From NCBI GenBank assembly GCA_002336845.1, contig DDEX01000093.1, positions 16,662 through 50,498 of the forward strand: a DNA stretch of 33,837 nucleotides, written 5' to 3'. The notes beneath the pieces are model-generated. The model saw nothing but the letters and a program-made list of their open reading frames with translations, was not told where the DNA came from and ran no database searches. This stretch comes from Rhodobacteraceae bacterium UBA1943. GTDB taxonomy: Bacteria > Pseudomonadota > Alphaproteobacteria > Rhodobacterales > Rhodobacteraceae. The translations under genes and the position numbers were made by a program. Within the stretch, counting starts at the first letter, position 1. Every line of letters starts with the position of its first letter. Positions 24,639-31,967 of this stretch are shown here, in pieces.

Positions 24639-25139
24639 ATGTCGCATCCCATCTTCAAGACCGCGCTGGCCGCTGCAACCGCGCTTTCCATCGGGCTGAC
24701 CGCCGCCCCCGCCCTGGCTTGGGGCGACCGCGAGCAAGGCATCGTGACCGGCATCGCCGGGACGCTGCTGTTCCAGCACGTTCAGCGCGAAGCCCGCGAC
24801 CATCGTCAGCCGCCCCGCTATCAGGATGATGACGGCTATTACCAACGACCCGCCTATGGCTATCGCCCCGCGCCGCCCCCGCGTGAGTATTACCAGCCGC
24901 AGCGCATCTCGGTCTATCAGACCACGCTGGGGCAGGCGTTCAACACCTATTCCTCGTCCGAACGCCGCGACATCCAGCGAGAACTGCGCCGCATGGGGTA
25001 TTATGATGGCCGGGTTGATGGCTCGTTCGGCCCCGGCACCTATGAGGCGGTGAATTCCTATGCCCGCCGCAGCGGCCAATCCGGGGCCACCCGGTCGATG
25101 GCTGCGGCCTATGGCGTTTATGACAGCCTGCTGTACTGA
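24639..25139 (+). CDS. Secreted peptidoglycan-binding-like protein
   Basis: 166 aa with a signal peptide (cleavage near APALA, residue 28). A Tyr/Pro/Arg-rich linker (about residues 50-90) leads to a C-terminal domain of the PG_binding_1 kind: ERRDIQRELRRMGYYDGRVDGSFGPGTYEAVNSYARR (split here: ERRDIQRELRRMGYY then DGRVDGSFGPGTYEA) is the usual three-helix pattern. It would act in the periplasm on the cell wall. The ATG has AAAGGA about 7 bases upstream. A strong terminator follows it. It is alone in its transcription unit. Confidence 0.85.
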   Translation: MSHPIFKTALAAATALSIGLTAAPALAWGDREQGIVTGIAGTLLFQHVQREARDHRQPPRYQDDDGYYQRPAYGYRPAPPPREYYQPQRISVYQTTLGQAFNTYSSSERRDIQRELRRMGYYDGRVDGSFGPGTYEAVNSYARRSGQSGATRSMAAAYGVYDSLLY

Positions 25140-25172
25140 CCCCCCATTCCCGTTCCCCCTGTAACGAGTGCC

Positions 25173-25201
25173 AACCGGCGGCTTCCTGCCGCCGGTTTTT
25201 T
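25173..25201 (+). terminator. Rho-independent terminator
   Basis: Perfect 10-bp stem (AACCGGCGGC, 25173-25182, with GCCGCCGGTT, 25188-25197), 5-base loop, then a run of T to 25201. It ends the peptidoglycan-binding gene and shows that the sigma-factor gene starts downstream, not at in-frame codons upstream of it. Confidence 0.92.
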
Positions 25202-25248
25202 CATGGCCGACCCAAGGATTGCCAACTGTCCTGCGTCAAAGCACTGTG

Positions 25249-25791
25249 ATGCTGATGAATACACCAGATGAGACGCTGGCAGAGGCCGCCCTTTCCGGCG
25301 ACCGGGCGTCCTTTTCAGTACTGATCGGTCGCCATTACGACCGCATCTTCGGTCTGGCCTTCAGGCTGACCGGCAGTCGCGCCGATGCCGAAGATCTGGC
25401 GCAGGATATCTGTGCCGCCCTGCCTGTCAAACTGCGCCACTGGCGGGCAGAGGCGCGGTTCACGACATGGCTTTACCGCGTCGTGGTCAATGCCGCGCAT
25501 GACCTGCGCCGCCGTCAGGCTACCCGCGCCCGGGCCGCCGACGGCTGGGGCGATTGGGAGATTGCCCGGCAGCACCACATGGCCGAGGAGGCCGAGGCGC
25601 TGGACTGGCTGGGCGCGGCAATGGCCAGGCTGACCCCGGAACTGCGCGACACCGTGGCGCTGGTTCTGGGCGAAGAACTGACCCAGGCCGAGGCTGGGCG
25701 CGTTCTGGGCATTTCCGAAGGCACTGTTGCCTGGCGTATGGCGCAGGTGAAGCGGCAACTCAAGGCGATCGCCGCCGAGGAGGCGACATGA
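25249..25791 (+). CDS. ECF-type RNA polymerase sigma factor
   Basis: 180 aa. Region 2 (about residues 15-80) has GRHYDRIFGLAFRLTGSRADAEDLAQDI and FTTWLYRVVVNAAHDLRRR; region 4 (about 120-175) has LTPELRDTVALVLGEELTQAEAGRVLGISEGTVAWRM, the helix-turn-helix for the -35 element (both split here by function). The start at 25249 lies after the upstream terminator; ATG 25255 is also possible. Its stop overlaps the next ATG (ATGA), the common sigma/anti-sigma coupling. Target promoter cannot be read. Confidence 0.9.
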   Translation: MLMNTPDETLAEAALSGDRASFSVLIGRHYDRIFGLAFRLTGSRADAEDLAQDICAALPVKLRHWRAEARFTTWLYRVVVNAAHDLRRRQATRARAADGWGDWEIARQHHMAEEAEALDWLGAAMARLTPELRDTVALVLGEELTQAEAGRVLGISEGTVAWRMAQVKRQLKAIAAEEAT

Positions 25792-27788
25792 CCGACGAAC
25801 TTGATGATCTGAAGGCCGCGCTGCACCGCGCTACCCCGGTGGCCGATGACAAGGCGCGCGCCCGCGCCATGGCACAGGCGATGAAAAATTTCGACCGGCT
25901 CCAAGGATCGGCTGAGGAGATGCGTTCCAAGGCAGACCCGCCCGTGCAGGCGGGGTTCCTTGCCGGAGTGTTTTCCATGCTGAATTCCTTGAAATCCCGC
26001 CCCCTGCTTGCCGCCACCACCTCTGCCGCCGCGCTGATCGCCGGGTTTGTCGTGTTTTTGCCGATTGCCGGGCAATTGCCTGTCGCCCCGTCGAAACCGG
26101 CGGCCCCCGGGGTGGCGCGCGAGGCTGCCCCCGCCGATGCGGAAGCGCGCAAGACCGTGGACGAGACCGCCGCTCCGAAGCCCGCGCCAGCACCCGCCGC
26201 ACCCGAAGCGAAAGTTGCCGAACCGCAAGAGGCGGATACCACCGTTGCCCCTCAAGCAGAATTGGCCCTGCCGGACGTGCGGGGTCGTGTGGCGAATGGC
26301 GGTGCATTGGGCTTAAGCGCGGACAGCGCGGCCCCGGCGATTACCGGCAACATGACCGTGTATCTGGAGGCCGAACCGGCCCCGCCGCCGGTTGCCAATA
26401 CCGAGGCCTATGCCAATTCCCCGGTGAACCCGGTGCATGTGACGGCCGAAGACCCGGTGTCCACCTTTTCCATCGACGTGGATACGGCCTCTTATGCCGT
26501 CGTCCGCTCGTCCCTGATGGCGGGGATGCTGCCCGATGCGGACTCGGTGCGGGTCGAGGAAATGGTGAACTATTTCCCCTACAACTATCCCGCGCCCGAG
26601 GCGGGGCAGGCGTTCCGTCCCACCGTCACCGTAATGCAGACGCCGTGGAACAAGGAAACGCGGCTGGTCCACATCGGCATTCAGGGCGCGATGCCCGCCG
26701 CCACGCGCCCGCCGCTGAATTTGGTGTTCCTGATCGACACCTCTGGCAGCATGGAAGATGCCAACAAGCTGCCGCTGCTGAAGCAATCTCTCGCTCTGAT
26801 GCTGCCGCAACTTCACCCCGAGGATCAGGTGGCCATCGTCGCCTATGCCGGATCGGCGGGGCTGGTGTTGCCGCCCACGGCGGCCAGCGACAAGACGGCC
26901 ATTCTGGCGGCGCTGGACAATCTGGATGCAGGCGGATCGACCGCCGGGGCGGAAGGTATCGCTCTGGCCTATCAGGTGGCCGAAGGCATGAAGGCCAAGG
27001 GTGAGGTTTCCCGTGTGCTGCTGGCCACGGATGGCGATTTCAACGTCGGAATTGATGATCCGGCCGATCTGAGCAAAATGATCGAAAAACAGCGCGAGAC
27101 AGGCACTTATCTTTCAGTGCTGGGCTTTGGTCGGGGCAATCTGGACGATGCCACGATGCAGGCGCTGGCGCAGAACGGCAATGGCACCGCCAGCTATATC
27201 GACACGCTGAATGAGGCGCGGAAGGTTCTGGTCGATCAGTTGACAGGTGCCCTTTACCCCATCGCCGACAATGTGAAAATTCAGGTCGAATGGAACCCCG
27301 CCACCGTCGCCGAATACCGCCTGATCGGCTATGAGACCCGCGCGCTGAATCGCGAGGATTTCAACAACGACAAGGTGGATGCGGGCGACATCGGTGCTGG
27401 CACCCAGGTGACGGCGATTTATGAGATCACGCCCCCCGGCAGCCCCGCGCTGCTGAATGATCCCTTGCGTTATGGCGCCGCCCCGGCGACGGGCGACAGC
27501 AAGGAGTTGGGCTTCCTGCGCCTGCGGTCGGTCAAACCGGGCGAAACCCAAAGCACCATTCTGGAAACCCCGATCGCGCCTGAAACCGCTGCTCCGTCGC
27601 CCGATGCGCTGTTTGCCGTGGCGATTGCAGGCTTTGGCCAAAAGCTGCGCGGTGCCAAGTATCTGGGCGACTGGGGCTGGGACCAGATGATCGCGCTGGC
27701 AACCTCGGCCAAGGGGGAAGATGCCTTTGGCTACCGTGCCGAGGCGGTCAACCTGATGCGGCTGGCCGAAAGCCTGTCGGCGCGCTGA
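25788..27788 (+). CDS. Membrane-anchored von Willebrand factor A protein (YfbK-like), possible anti-sigma
   Basis: 666 aa. The N-terminal ~70 residues are soluble and charged and precede a membrane helix (about 72-94). An Ala/Pro-rich linker (about 100-170) leads to a periplasmic part: a YfbK-type segment (FSIDVDTASYAVVRSSL, VEEMVNYFPYNYP), a VWA domain with intact MIDAS start DTSGS (D317/S319/S321) and LATDGDFNVG, then a C-terminal domain as in YfbK proteins. It is translationally coupled to the sigma factor (ATGA), so its cytoplasmic N-terminus may bind that sigma. No zinc-binding HxxxCxxC anti-sigma motif was seen. Confidence 0.88.
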   Translation: MTDELDDLKAALHRATPVADDKARARAMAQAMKNFDRLQGSAEEMRSKADPPVQAGFLAGVFSMLNSLKSRPLLAATTSAAALIAGFVVFLPIAGQLPVAPSKPAAPGVAREAAPADAEARKTVDETAAPKPAPAPAAPEAKVAEPQEADTTVAPQAELALPDVRGRVANGGALGLSADSAAPAITGNMTVYLEAEPAPPPVANTEAYANSPVNPVHVTAEDPVSTFSIDVDTASYAVVRSSLMAGMLPDADSVRVEEMVNYFPYNYPAPEAGQAFRPTVTVMQTPWNKETRLVHIGIQGAMPAATRPPLNLVFLIDTSGSMEDANKLPLLKQSLALMLPQLHPEDQVAIVAYAGSAGLVLPPTAASDKTAILAALDNLDAGGSTAGAEGIALAYQVAEGMKAKGEVSRVLLATDGDFNVGIDDPADLSKMIEKQRETGTYLSVLGFGRGNLDDATMQALAQNGNGTASYIDTLNEARKVLVDQLTGALYPIADNVKIQVEWNPATVAEYRLIGYETRALNREDFNNDKVDAGDIGAGTQVTAIYEITPPGSPALLNDPLRYGAAPATGDSKELGFLRLRSVKPGETQSTILETPIAPETAAPSPDALFAVAIAGFGQKLRGAKYLGDWGWDQMIALATSAKGEDAFGYRAEAVNLMRLAESLSAR

Positions 27789-27804
27789 CACTCACAGCCG
27801 CCGG

Positions 27805-27824
27805 ATCACCGTTGCGTGATTTTT
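27805..27824 (+). terminator. Weak hairpin with T tract after the VWA gene
   Basis: ATCAC (27805-27809) pairs with GTGAT (27816-27820) over a 6-base loop, followed by TTTT. The stem is short, so termination here would be partial at best. Confidence 0.35.
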
Positions 27825-27868
27825 GCCGGTGCGGGGGATGAACCCTGCGCCGGCTGCGTCATTGCGAT

Positions 27869-27891
27869 CGGGTGGTCACAAGGGCCACCCG
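27869..27891. promoter_or_regulatory. Inverted repeat upstream of the COG4315-type gene
   Basis: CGGGTGG (27869-27875) and CCACCCG (27885-27891) form a 7-bp dyad about 40 bases before the ATG of the secreted protein gene. It could be an operator or a leader hairpin. It may matter for the second sigma cassette, since the leader seems shared. Confidence 0.35.
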
Positions 27892-27932
27892 TCCCGGCTT
27901 TGGACAAGCGAAGCCATAAGGGGAGGACTACC

Positions 27933-28292
27933 ATGATCCGCATTGCGATTGCTGCAACCTGTCTGGCACTGGCCGGGCTGCCCGCACTGGCCGAGACGGG
28001 CATCAAGAAGATGAACGGCGTGTTGACCGATGCCAAGGGCATGACGCTTTACACCTTTGACAAGGACGAGGGCGGCAAATCGGCCTGCTATGATGCCTGC
28101 GCCGCTGCCTGGCCGCCCCTGCTGGCCGAAAAGGGCGCTGCGGCGACGGGCGACTATGGCCTGACCGAACGCACCGACGGCACGATGCAGTGGACCTATG
28201 AGGGAATGCCGCTGTACCTTTGGGTCAAGGACACCAAGCCCGGCGACATGACAGGTGATGGCGTCAAGGGCGTCTGGCATGTCGTGAAGTAA
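27933..28292 (+). CDS. Small secreted protein, COG4315/Lipoprotein_15-type repeat
   Basis: 119 aa with a signal peptide (MIRIAIAATCLALAGLPALA, cleavage after residue 20). The mature part has the secreted-repeat pattern GMTLYTFDKDEGGKSACYD and CAAAWPPLLA, then MPLYLWVKDTKPGDMTGDGV. This family is common beside ECF sigma genes, but its activity is unknown. GGGAGG lies about 7 bases before the ATG; upstream in-frame codons are non-conserved leader. Only 9 bases separate it from the sigma gene, so they are likely one transcript. Confidence 0.88.
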   Translation: MIRIAIAATCLALAGLPALAETGIKKMNGVLTDAKGMTLYTFDKDEGGKSACYDACAAAWPPLLAEKGAAATGDYGLTERTDGTMQWTYEGMPLYLWVKDTKPGDMTGDGVKGVWHVVK

Positions 28293-28301
28293 AGGGCGGA
28301 G

Positions 28302-28802
28302 ATGCCGGTTCTGGACGAGATCGAGGCGGCGATTCCCAGCCTGCGGGCCTATGCCCGCGGGCTGATGCGCGACCGCGATGCCGCCGATGATCTGGTGCAG
28401 GATACGCTGGAATCTGCCGTGGCCCATATGGGGCAGTGGCGGGGAGAGGGGGCCTTGCGCGGCTGGCTGTTCCGCATCCTTCTGAACCGCTTTCGTGATG
28501 GTTTGCGGCGGGGGAGGGTGGCGCCGGTTGTGGCCATGGTGGCCGAACCCGCCGCTCCCGCCGCCGCCGACGGCCGGTTGCAACTGGCCGAAGTTCACGC
28601 CGCCATGGGCCGTTTGCCCGAAGATCAGCGCGCGGCCCTGTTGCTGGTCGGGCTGGAGGGGATGAGCATCGCCGAGGCGGCAGAGGTGCTGGGCATCGCC
28701 CAGGGCACGCTGGCCTCTCGCCTTGGGCGGGCACGCGCGGCCTTGCGGCAGATGACGGGGCGCGATGACGACAGCCGCCCCAGAAAGGGGAACGGGCCGT
28801 GA
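28302..28802 (+). CDS. ECF-type RNA polymerase sigma factor (second)
   Basis: 166 aa. Region 2 has LRAYARGLMRDRDAADDLVQD and LRGWLFRILLNRFRDGLRR; region 4 has LPEDQRAALLLVGLEGMSIAEAAEVLGI and ASRLGRARAALR. AAGGG lies about 5 bases before the ATG. Its stop overlaps the GTG of the next gene (GTGA). It is distinct from the first sigma factor about 2.5 kb upstream. The secreted protein just upstream is a likely member of its regulon. Confidence 0.9.
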   Translation: MPVLDEIEAAIPSLRAYARGLMRDRDAADDLVQDTLESAVAHMGQWRGEGALRGWLFRILLNRFRDGLRRGRVAPVVAMVAEPAAPAAADGRLQLAEVHAAMGRLPEDQRAALLLVGLEGMSIAEAAEVLGIAQGTLASRLGRARAALRQMTGRDDDSRPRKGNGP

Positions 28803-29563
28803 GCGGACAGCCAATCATCCTGTCAGACGAAGACCTGCTGTCGCTGCGCCATGGCGATGCCGCGGGGCGCGCGACTTTGGCCCGCCATGCGGCCGAGGAC
28901 GATCAGGTGGCGATCAGGCTGGCCGAATGGGACCGGCAGGATGCCGCCCTGCGCACGCTTTATGCCCCCGTGGCCGAAGAGCCGGTGCCCGAACGGCTAC
29001 TTGTGGCGCTGCGGCGACAGGCGCCTGCTCAAAGCCTCGTTCTGTCGTCCCTTTGGCGCATTGCGGCGGCGGTGGCGCTGGTTGGCGTCGGTTTTGCCGG
29101 TGGTTGGGCTTTTTCCCGCCTTGGCGCGGACTCACCCGACAGCCTCGCCCGTGCTGCGCTGACAAGTTACGCGACCTATGCGGTCGAGGTGGCCCATCCG
29201 GTCGAGGTGCCCGCCAGCGATGAGGCGCATCTGGTCAAATGGCTGTCCAAGCGGTTGGGCCAGCCGATCCGGGTGCCCGATCTGGCCCGCGACGGGTTTC
29301 GGCTGATCGGCGGGCGGCTGGTGCCGGGGCAAGCCTCGCCCGCCGGGTTATTGATGTACGAAGATGCCATGGGCCGCAGGCTGACGATCTATGTCACCCG
29401 CGCCGAAGGCGCCGAGACCGATCTGGCCTTTGCCGAGACACAAGGCGCGCAGGCCTTCTGGTGGATCGATGGCGGTCTTGGCTGTGCGCTGGTGGGGGAT
29501 CTGCCACGCGATACGTTGCGGCGTCTGGCATTGCAGGCCTATCACGACCTGACCGAGGCATGA
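28799..29563 (+). CDS. Anti-sigma factor-like membrane protein
   Basis: 254 aa. A cytoplasmic N-terminal region (about residues 1-85) has ILSDEDLLSLRHGDAAGRATLARHAAEDDQV, resembling the start of anti-sigma proteins (split here). One membrane helix (about 86-107) follows, then a periplasmic domain with PVPGQ-type RLVPGQASPAGLLMYEDAMG and FWWIDGGLGCALVGDL. It starts with GTG inside the sigma stop codon, which strongly implies partnership with that sigma. No zinc-binding Cys/His cluster is seen in the N-terminal region. The signal it senses is unknown. Confidence 0.85.
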   Translation: MSGQPIILSDEDLLSLRHGDAAGRATLARHAAEDDQVAIRLAEWDRQDAALRTLYAPVAEEPVPERLLVALRRQAPAQSLVLSSLWRIAAAVALVGVGFAGGWAFSRLGADSPDSLARAALTSYATYAVEVAHPVEVPASDEAHLVKWLSKRLGQPIRVPDLARDGFRLIGGRLVPGQASPAGLLMYEDAMGRRLTIYVTRAEGAETDLAFAETQGAQAFWWIDGGLGCALVGDLPRDTLRRLALQAYHDLTEA

Positions 29564-29565
29564 AT

Positions 29566-29592
29566 TGGCCCGCCGCGTTGCGTGGCGGGCCA
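29566..29592. terminator. Hairpin between convergent anti-sigma and Hsp20 genes
   Basis: Perfect 9-bp arms TGGCCCGCC (29566-29574) and GGCGGGCCA (29584-29592), extended inside by further pairs around a TTG loop. There is no T tract. It begins 3 bases after the anti-sigma stop, a typical place for a terminator. Confidence 0.65.
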
Positions 29593-29643
29593 GATCTTAT
29601 GCGCGCCCCGTTTCAGGGAAAGCTGCGCGTTCAGGCTGTCGGC

Positions 29644-30117
29644 TCAGTTGACGGTTTCCGCCGCCTTGGACTCGACCTGCTTCACCTCGGTGCGGGTGGG
29701 GCCGGCAATCTCGATACGGCGCGGCTTCAGCGCCTCGGGCGTTTCGCGCACCAGATCGATGTGCAACATGCCCAGCTCATGGGTCGCGCCGGTGACGCGG
29801 ACATGATCGGCCAAGGCAAAGCGGCGCTCGAACGCGCGGGTGGCGATGCCGCGGTGCAGATAGGCTTTTTCCGTGGCATCGGGTGCCTTGCGGGCAGCCA
29901 CGAACAGGGCGCCGTCCCTTACCTCGACCGACAATTCGTCGGGGGCAAAGCCCGCAACGGCGATCGAGATGCGATAGGCATCCTCGGCGGTTTTCTCGAT
30001 ATTGTAGGGCGGATAGCTGGGCTGGACATCAGCGGTCAGCGCGCGGTCCATCAGATCGGCGATGCGGTCAAAGCCGACAGTGGCGCGGTATAGGGGGGCA
30101 AGATCAAAGGCTCGCAT
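29644..30117 (-). CDS. Small heat-shock protein, Hsp20/IbpA family
   Basis: 157 aa. The start FDLAPLYRATVGFDRIADLMDRA and YPPYNIEK match IbpA-like Hsp20 chaperones of proteobacteria (split here); the alpha-crystallin domain follows (about residues 38-130), with AYRISIAVAGFAPDELSV and AYLHRGIATRAFERRFALAD. It holds unfolding proteins in the cytoplasm. The ATG at 30117 has AAAGAGG with 6-base spacing; ATG 30123 abuts the ribosome site and is less likely. A sigma-32-like promoter lies about 95 bases upstream. Confidence 0.94.
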   Translation of the reverse strand: MRAFDLAPLYRATVGFDRIADLMDRALTADVQPSYPPYNIEKTAEDAYRISIAVAGFAPDELSVEVRDGALFVAARKAPDATEKAYLHRGIATRAFERRFALADHVRVTGATHELGMLHIDLVRETPEALKPRRIEIAGPTRTEVKQVESKAAETVN

Positions 30118-30210
30118 GGTCATCCTCTTTCAAGCGATGTCTGGGTGCCTGCCCTTCAGGGGGCCAGGCGGGGAAACGCCGGGCCCACAGTGGCACCCGG
30201 CTGTTTCCTC

Positions 30211-30239
30211 ATCTGGGAAGTGCTTGACGGGGTTTCAAG
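30211..30239 (-). promoter_or_regulatory. Sigma-32-like heat-shock promoter of the Hsp20 gene
   Basis: On the minus strand CTTGAAA (30239-30233) and CCCAGAT (30217-30211) are 15 bases apart. This fits the heat-shock sigma pattern CTTGAAA and CCCCATNT with two mismatches in the -10 part. The resulting leader of about 85 bases holds a 7-bp inverted repeat (30192-30198 with 30143-30149) before the ribosome site. Confidence 0.6.
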
Positions 30240-30260
30240 ACCGGCCCGGATCCGGCCCGA

Positions 30261-31094
30261 TCACGGTTTGACGAACCGCGCCCCGATGTTGCGGCTGGTG
30301 TCGCCCGCGCCGATCCTGCGGATCGTGGGGGTGGCCGCAGGTGCGGATGTCTGGCTCAGGGTCTTGCCGGCCCGCAGTTGCGCCCTCAGCTCCGCGACAA
30401 TGCGCGGCAATTCCATGCCAAACGCGACAGAGGCATCATTCCGGTCGTGACCACCCCCGGAAATGATCGACATGATGCGTCCACGACCGGATGACATATC
30501 AAGCACCGGCGCACCGGAAGACCCGAAGGTCACATCGCAGTCCACGACAATCAGCCCCTCCTGCTTGCCCAGAACGGTGCAGATCTTTTGCCAGGACAAG
30601 ACCTCCTCGCGCCCTTCGGCATAAGAGACGACGCTGACCTTACGGCCCTCGCCGGGGGTTTCCACGGCAAAGGGGGCGGCAATGGCTGCGGCAATCGGGG
30701 TTTCAAGCCGCAGCAAAGCGACGTCACGCTGCATCATTTCGGCGTCCAGGGCGGCTTCGCGGCGATAGTGCGGATCGGCGACCGTGGTCAGAACACGGCT
30801 TTCGGCGATGGCTTGGCCCTGAGAGTAGCCAGCACGAAAGGTGATTCTTGTGGCATCAACGGGGGCGCCGGTGCTGTCAAAGACGCAATGGGCCGCGGTC
30901 AGAACCAGATCGGTCGCAATCAGGGTTCCGGTGCAAAAGCCGCTGCCTGCAATATCGACACGGCCCACCGCCTCCCAACCGAACAACTCATCGCGCCGGG
31001 TCAGGGCCGACAGGCCGCTGTTGTCTTGCGCCGCCCCGCCGTCGGCAAGTGTCAGAAACGCCAGAACCGCCGCGAAAAGATGGTGGCGGCTCAT
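30261..31094 (-). CDS. Trypsin-like serine protease, periplasmic (downstream copy)
   Basis: 277 aa with a signal peptide (MSRHHLFAAVLAFLTLADGG and on, cleavage near AAAQ). Catalytic triad of the S1 family: His in TAAHC (H69), Asp in DVALL (D124), Ser in GSSGAP (S193). Cysteines around the His support a disulfide. It ends in a hydrophilic linker and ARFVKP. Its ATG overlaps the stop of the upstream protease gene (ATGA). It shares much of its sequence pattern with that gene, so a tandem duplication is likely. Substrate unknown. Confidence 0.9.
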   Translation of the reverse strand: MSRHHLFAAVLAFLTLADGGAAQDNSGLSALTRRDELFGWEAVGRVDIAGSGFCTGTLIATDLVLTAAHCVFDSTGAPVDATRITFRAGYSQGQAIAESRVLTTVADPHYRREAALDAEMMQRDVALLRLETPIAAAIAAPFAVETPGEGRKVSVVSYAEGREEVLSWQKICTVLGKQEGLIVVDCDVTFGSSGAPVLDMSSGRGRIMSIISGGGHDRNDASVAFGMELPRIVAELRAQLRAGKTLSQTSAPAATPTIRRIGAGDTSRNIGARFVKP

Positions 31095-31870
31095 GGCTTG
31101 ACGAACTTTGCACCGCCGCTGCCCGACAGAAGCCGCACCTTGCCCGGTTTGCCAAGGCCCAGTTCTGCCTTCAGCAGCGGTAATGCGGTTTCAATGCCCA
31201 CACCCAGCGCGATCTTGCGGCCCTGTGATTCCGCCTTGGCCGAAATCACCGACACCACGCGCGGCCCCTCTGGCCCCATTTCGAACACCGGAGAGCCGGA
31301 AGCCCCGAAATCGACATCGCAGGACAGCACCAGAATGTCGCCCCCCCGATCCAGCACCTGACAACTGCGTTCCAGCGAGGGCGCCTCGGAGCGGTCCTGC
31401 GCATAAGAGACGACGCCAACCGAGGTATTTGCATCCGGTTCCGGCCCGGTGGCAAAGGGTTGAACCTGCGGCAGTTTCACCGCGCGGTCCAGTTGCAGCA
31501 GCGCCACGTCATACCCCACCCGCTCCAGATCCTCGGCACCGGAATAGACGTAGTCGGGGTGAATCACGGCGGCGCGCAGGTTGCGGTAGGCTTCCGCCCG
31601 GCCATTGCGCCATCCGGCGCGAAACTCGATCGTCTCGATGGGCAGGCGCGCGCCGGTTTCCTTGTCGAACAGGCAATGCGCGGCGGTCAGCACCAGATCT
31701 TCGGCGATCAGCGTCGCGGTGCAAAACCCCCGGTCGCCCAGTTGCAGCCGCCCCACCGCCTGCCAGCCGCGCGATTCGTCGCCCGTCTGCATGGCGACCA
31801 GCGGGCTTTGCTGCGCAAGGGCAGAGTTGGCCAGCATTCCAAGCATAAAAAGAACAGCCGCTTTCAGCAT
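31091..31870 (-). CDS. Trypsin-like serine protease, periplasmic (upstream copy)
   Basis: 259 aa with a signal peptide (MLKAAVLFMLGMLANSALA, cleavage after residue 19). Triad: His in TAAHC (H65), Asp in YDVALL (D121), Ser in GASGSP (S191). The C-terminus ends in AKFVKP, nearly the same tail as the other protease. I chose the ATG at 31870, since the longer frame would place charged residues before the signal peptide. The ribosome site is weak. It is first in a two-gene unit with the other protease. Confidence 0.9.
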   Translation of the reverse strand: MLKAAVLFMLGMLANSALAQQSPLVAMQTGDESRGWQAVGRLQLGDRGFCTATLIAEDLVLTAAHCLFDKETGARLPIETIEFRAGWRNGRAEAYRNLRAAVIHPDYVYSGAEDLERVGYDVALLQLDRAVKLPQVQPFATGPEPDANTSVGVVSYAQDRSEAPSLERSCQVLDRGGDILVLSCDVDFGASGSPVFEMGPEGPRVVSVISAKAESQGRKIALGVGIETALPLLKAELGLGKPGKVRLLSGSGGAKFVKP

Positions 31871-31967
31871 TGCCTGGCAGGCCCCGGTTTGGTTGATCGC
31901 CACAGCCAGCACACCTAGCCCGGCTTTCCGGCGCATTTGTGGCGGGCAAGGATCAATTGGCAAGCGG

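Noticed and set aside
27841..27860. AACC followed by CGTC upstream of the COG4315-type gene as an ECF promoter
   Set aside because: The spacer is about 12-13 bases, short of the usual 16-17 for ECF promoters, and such short motifs are frequent here.
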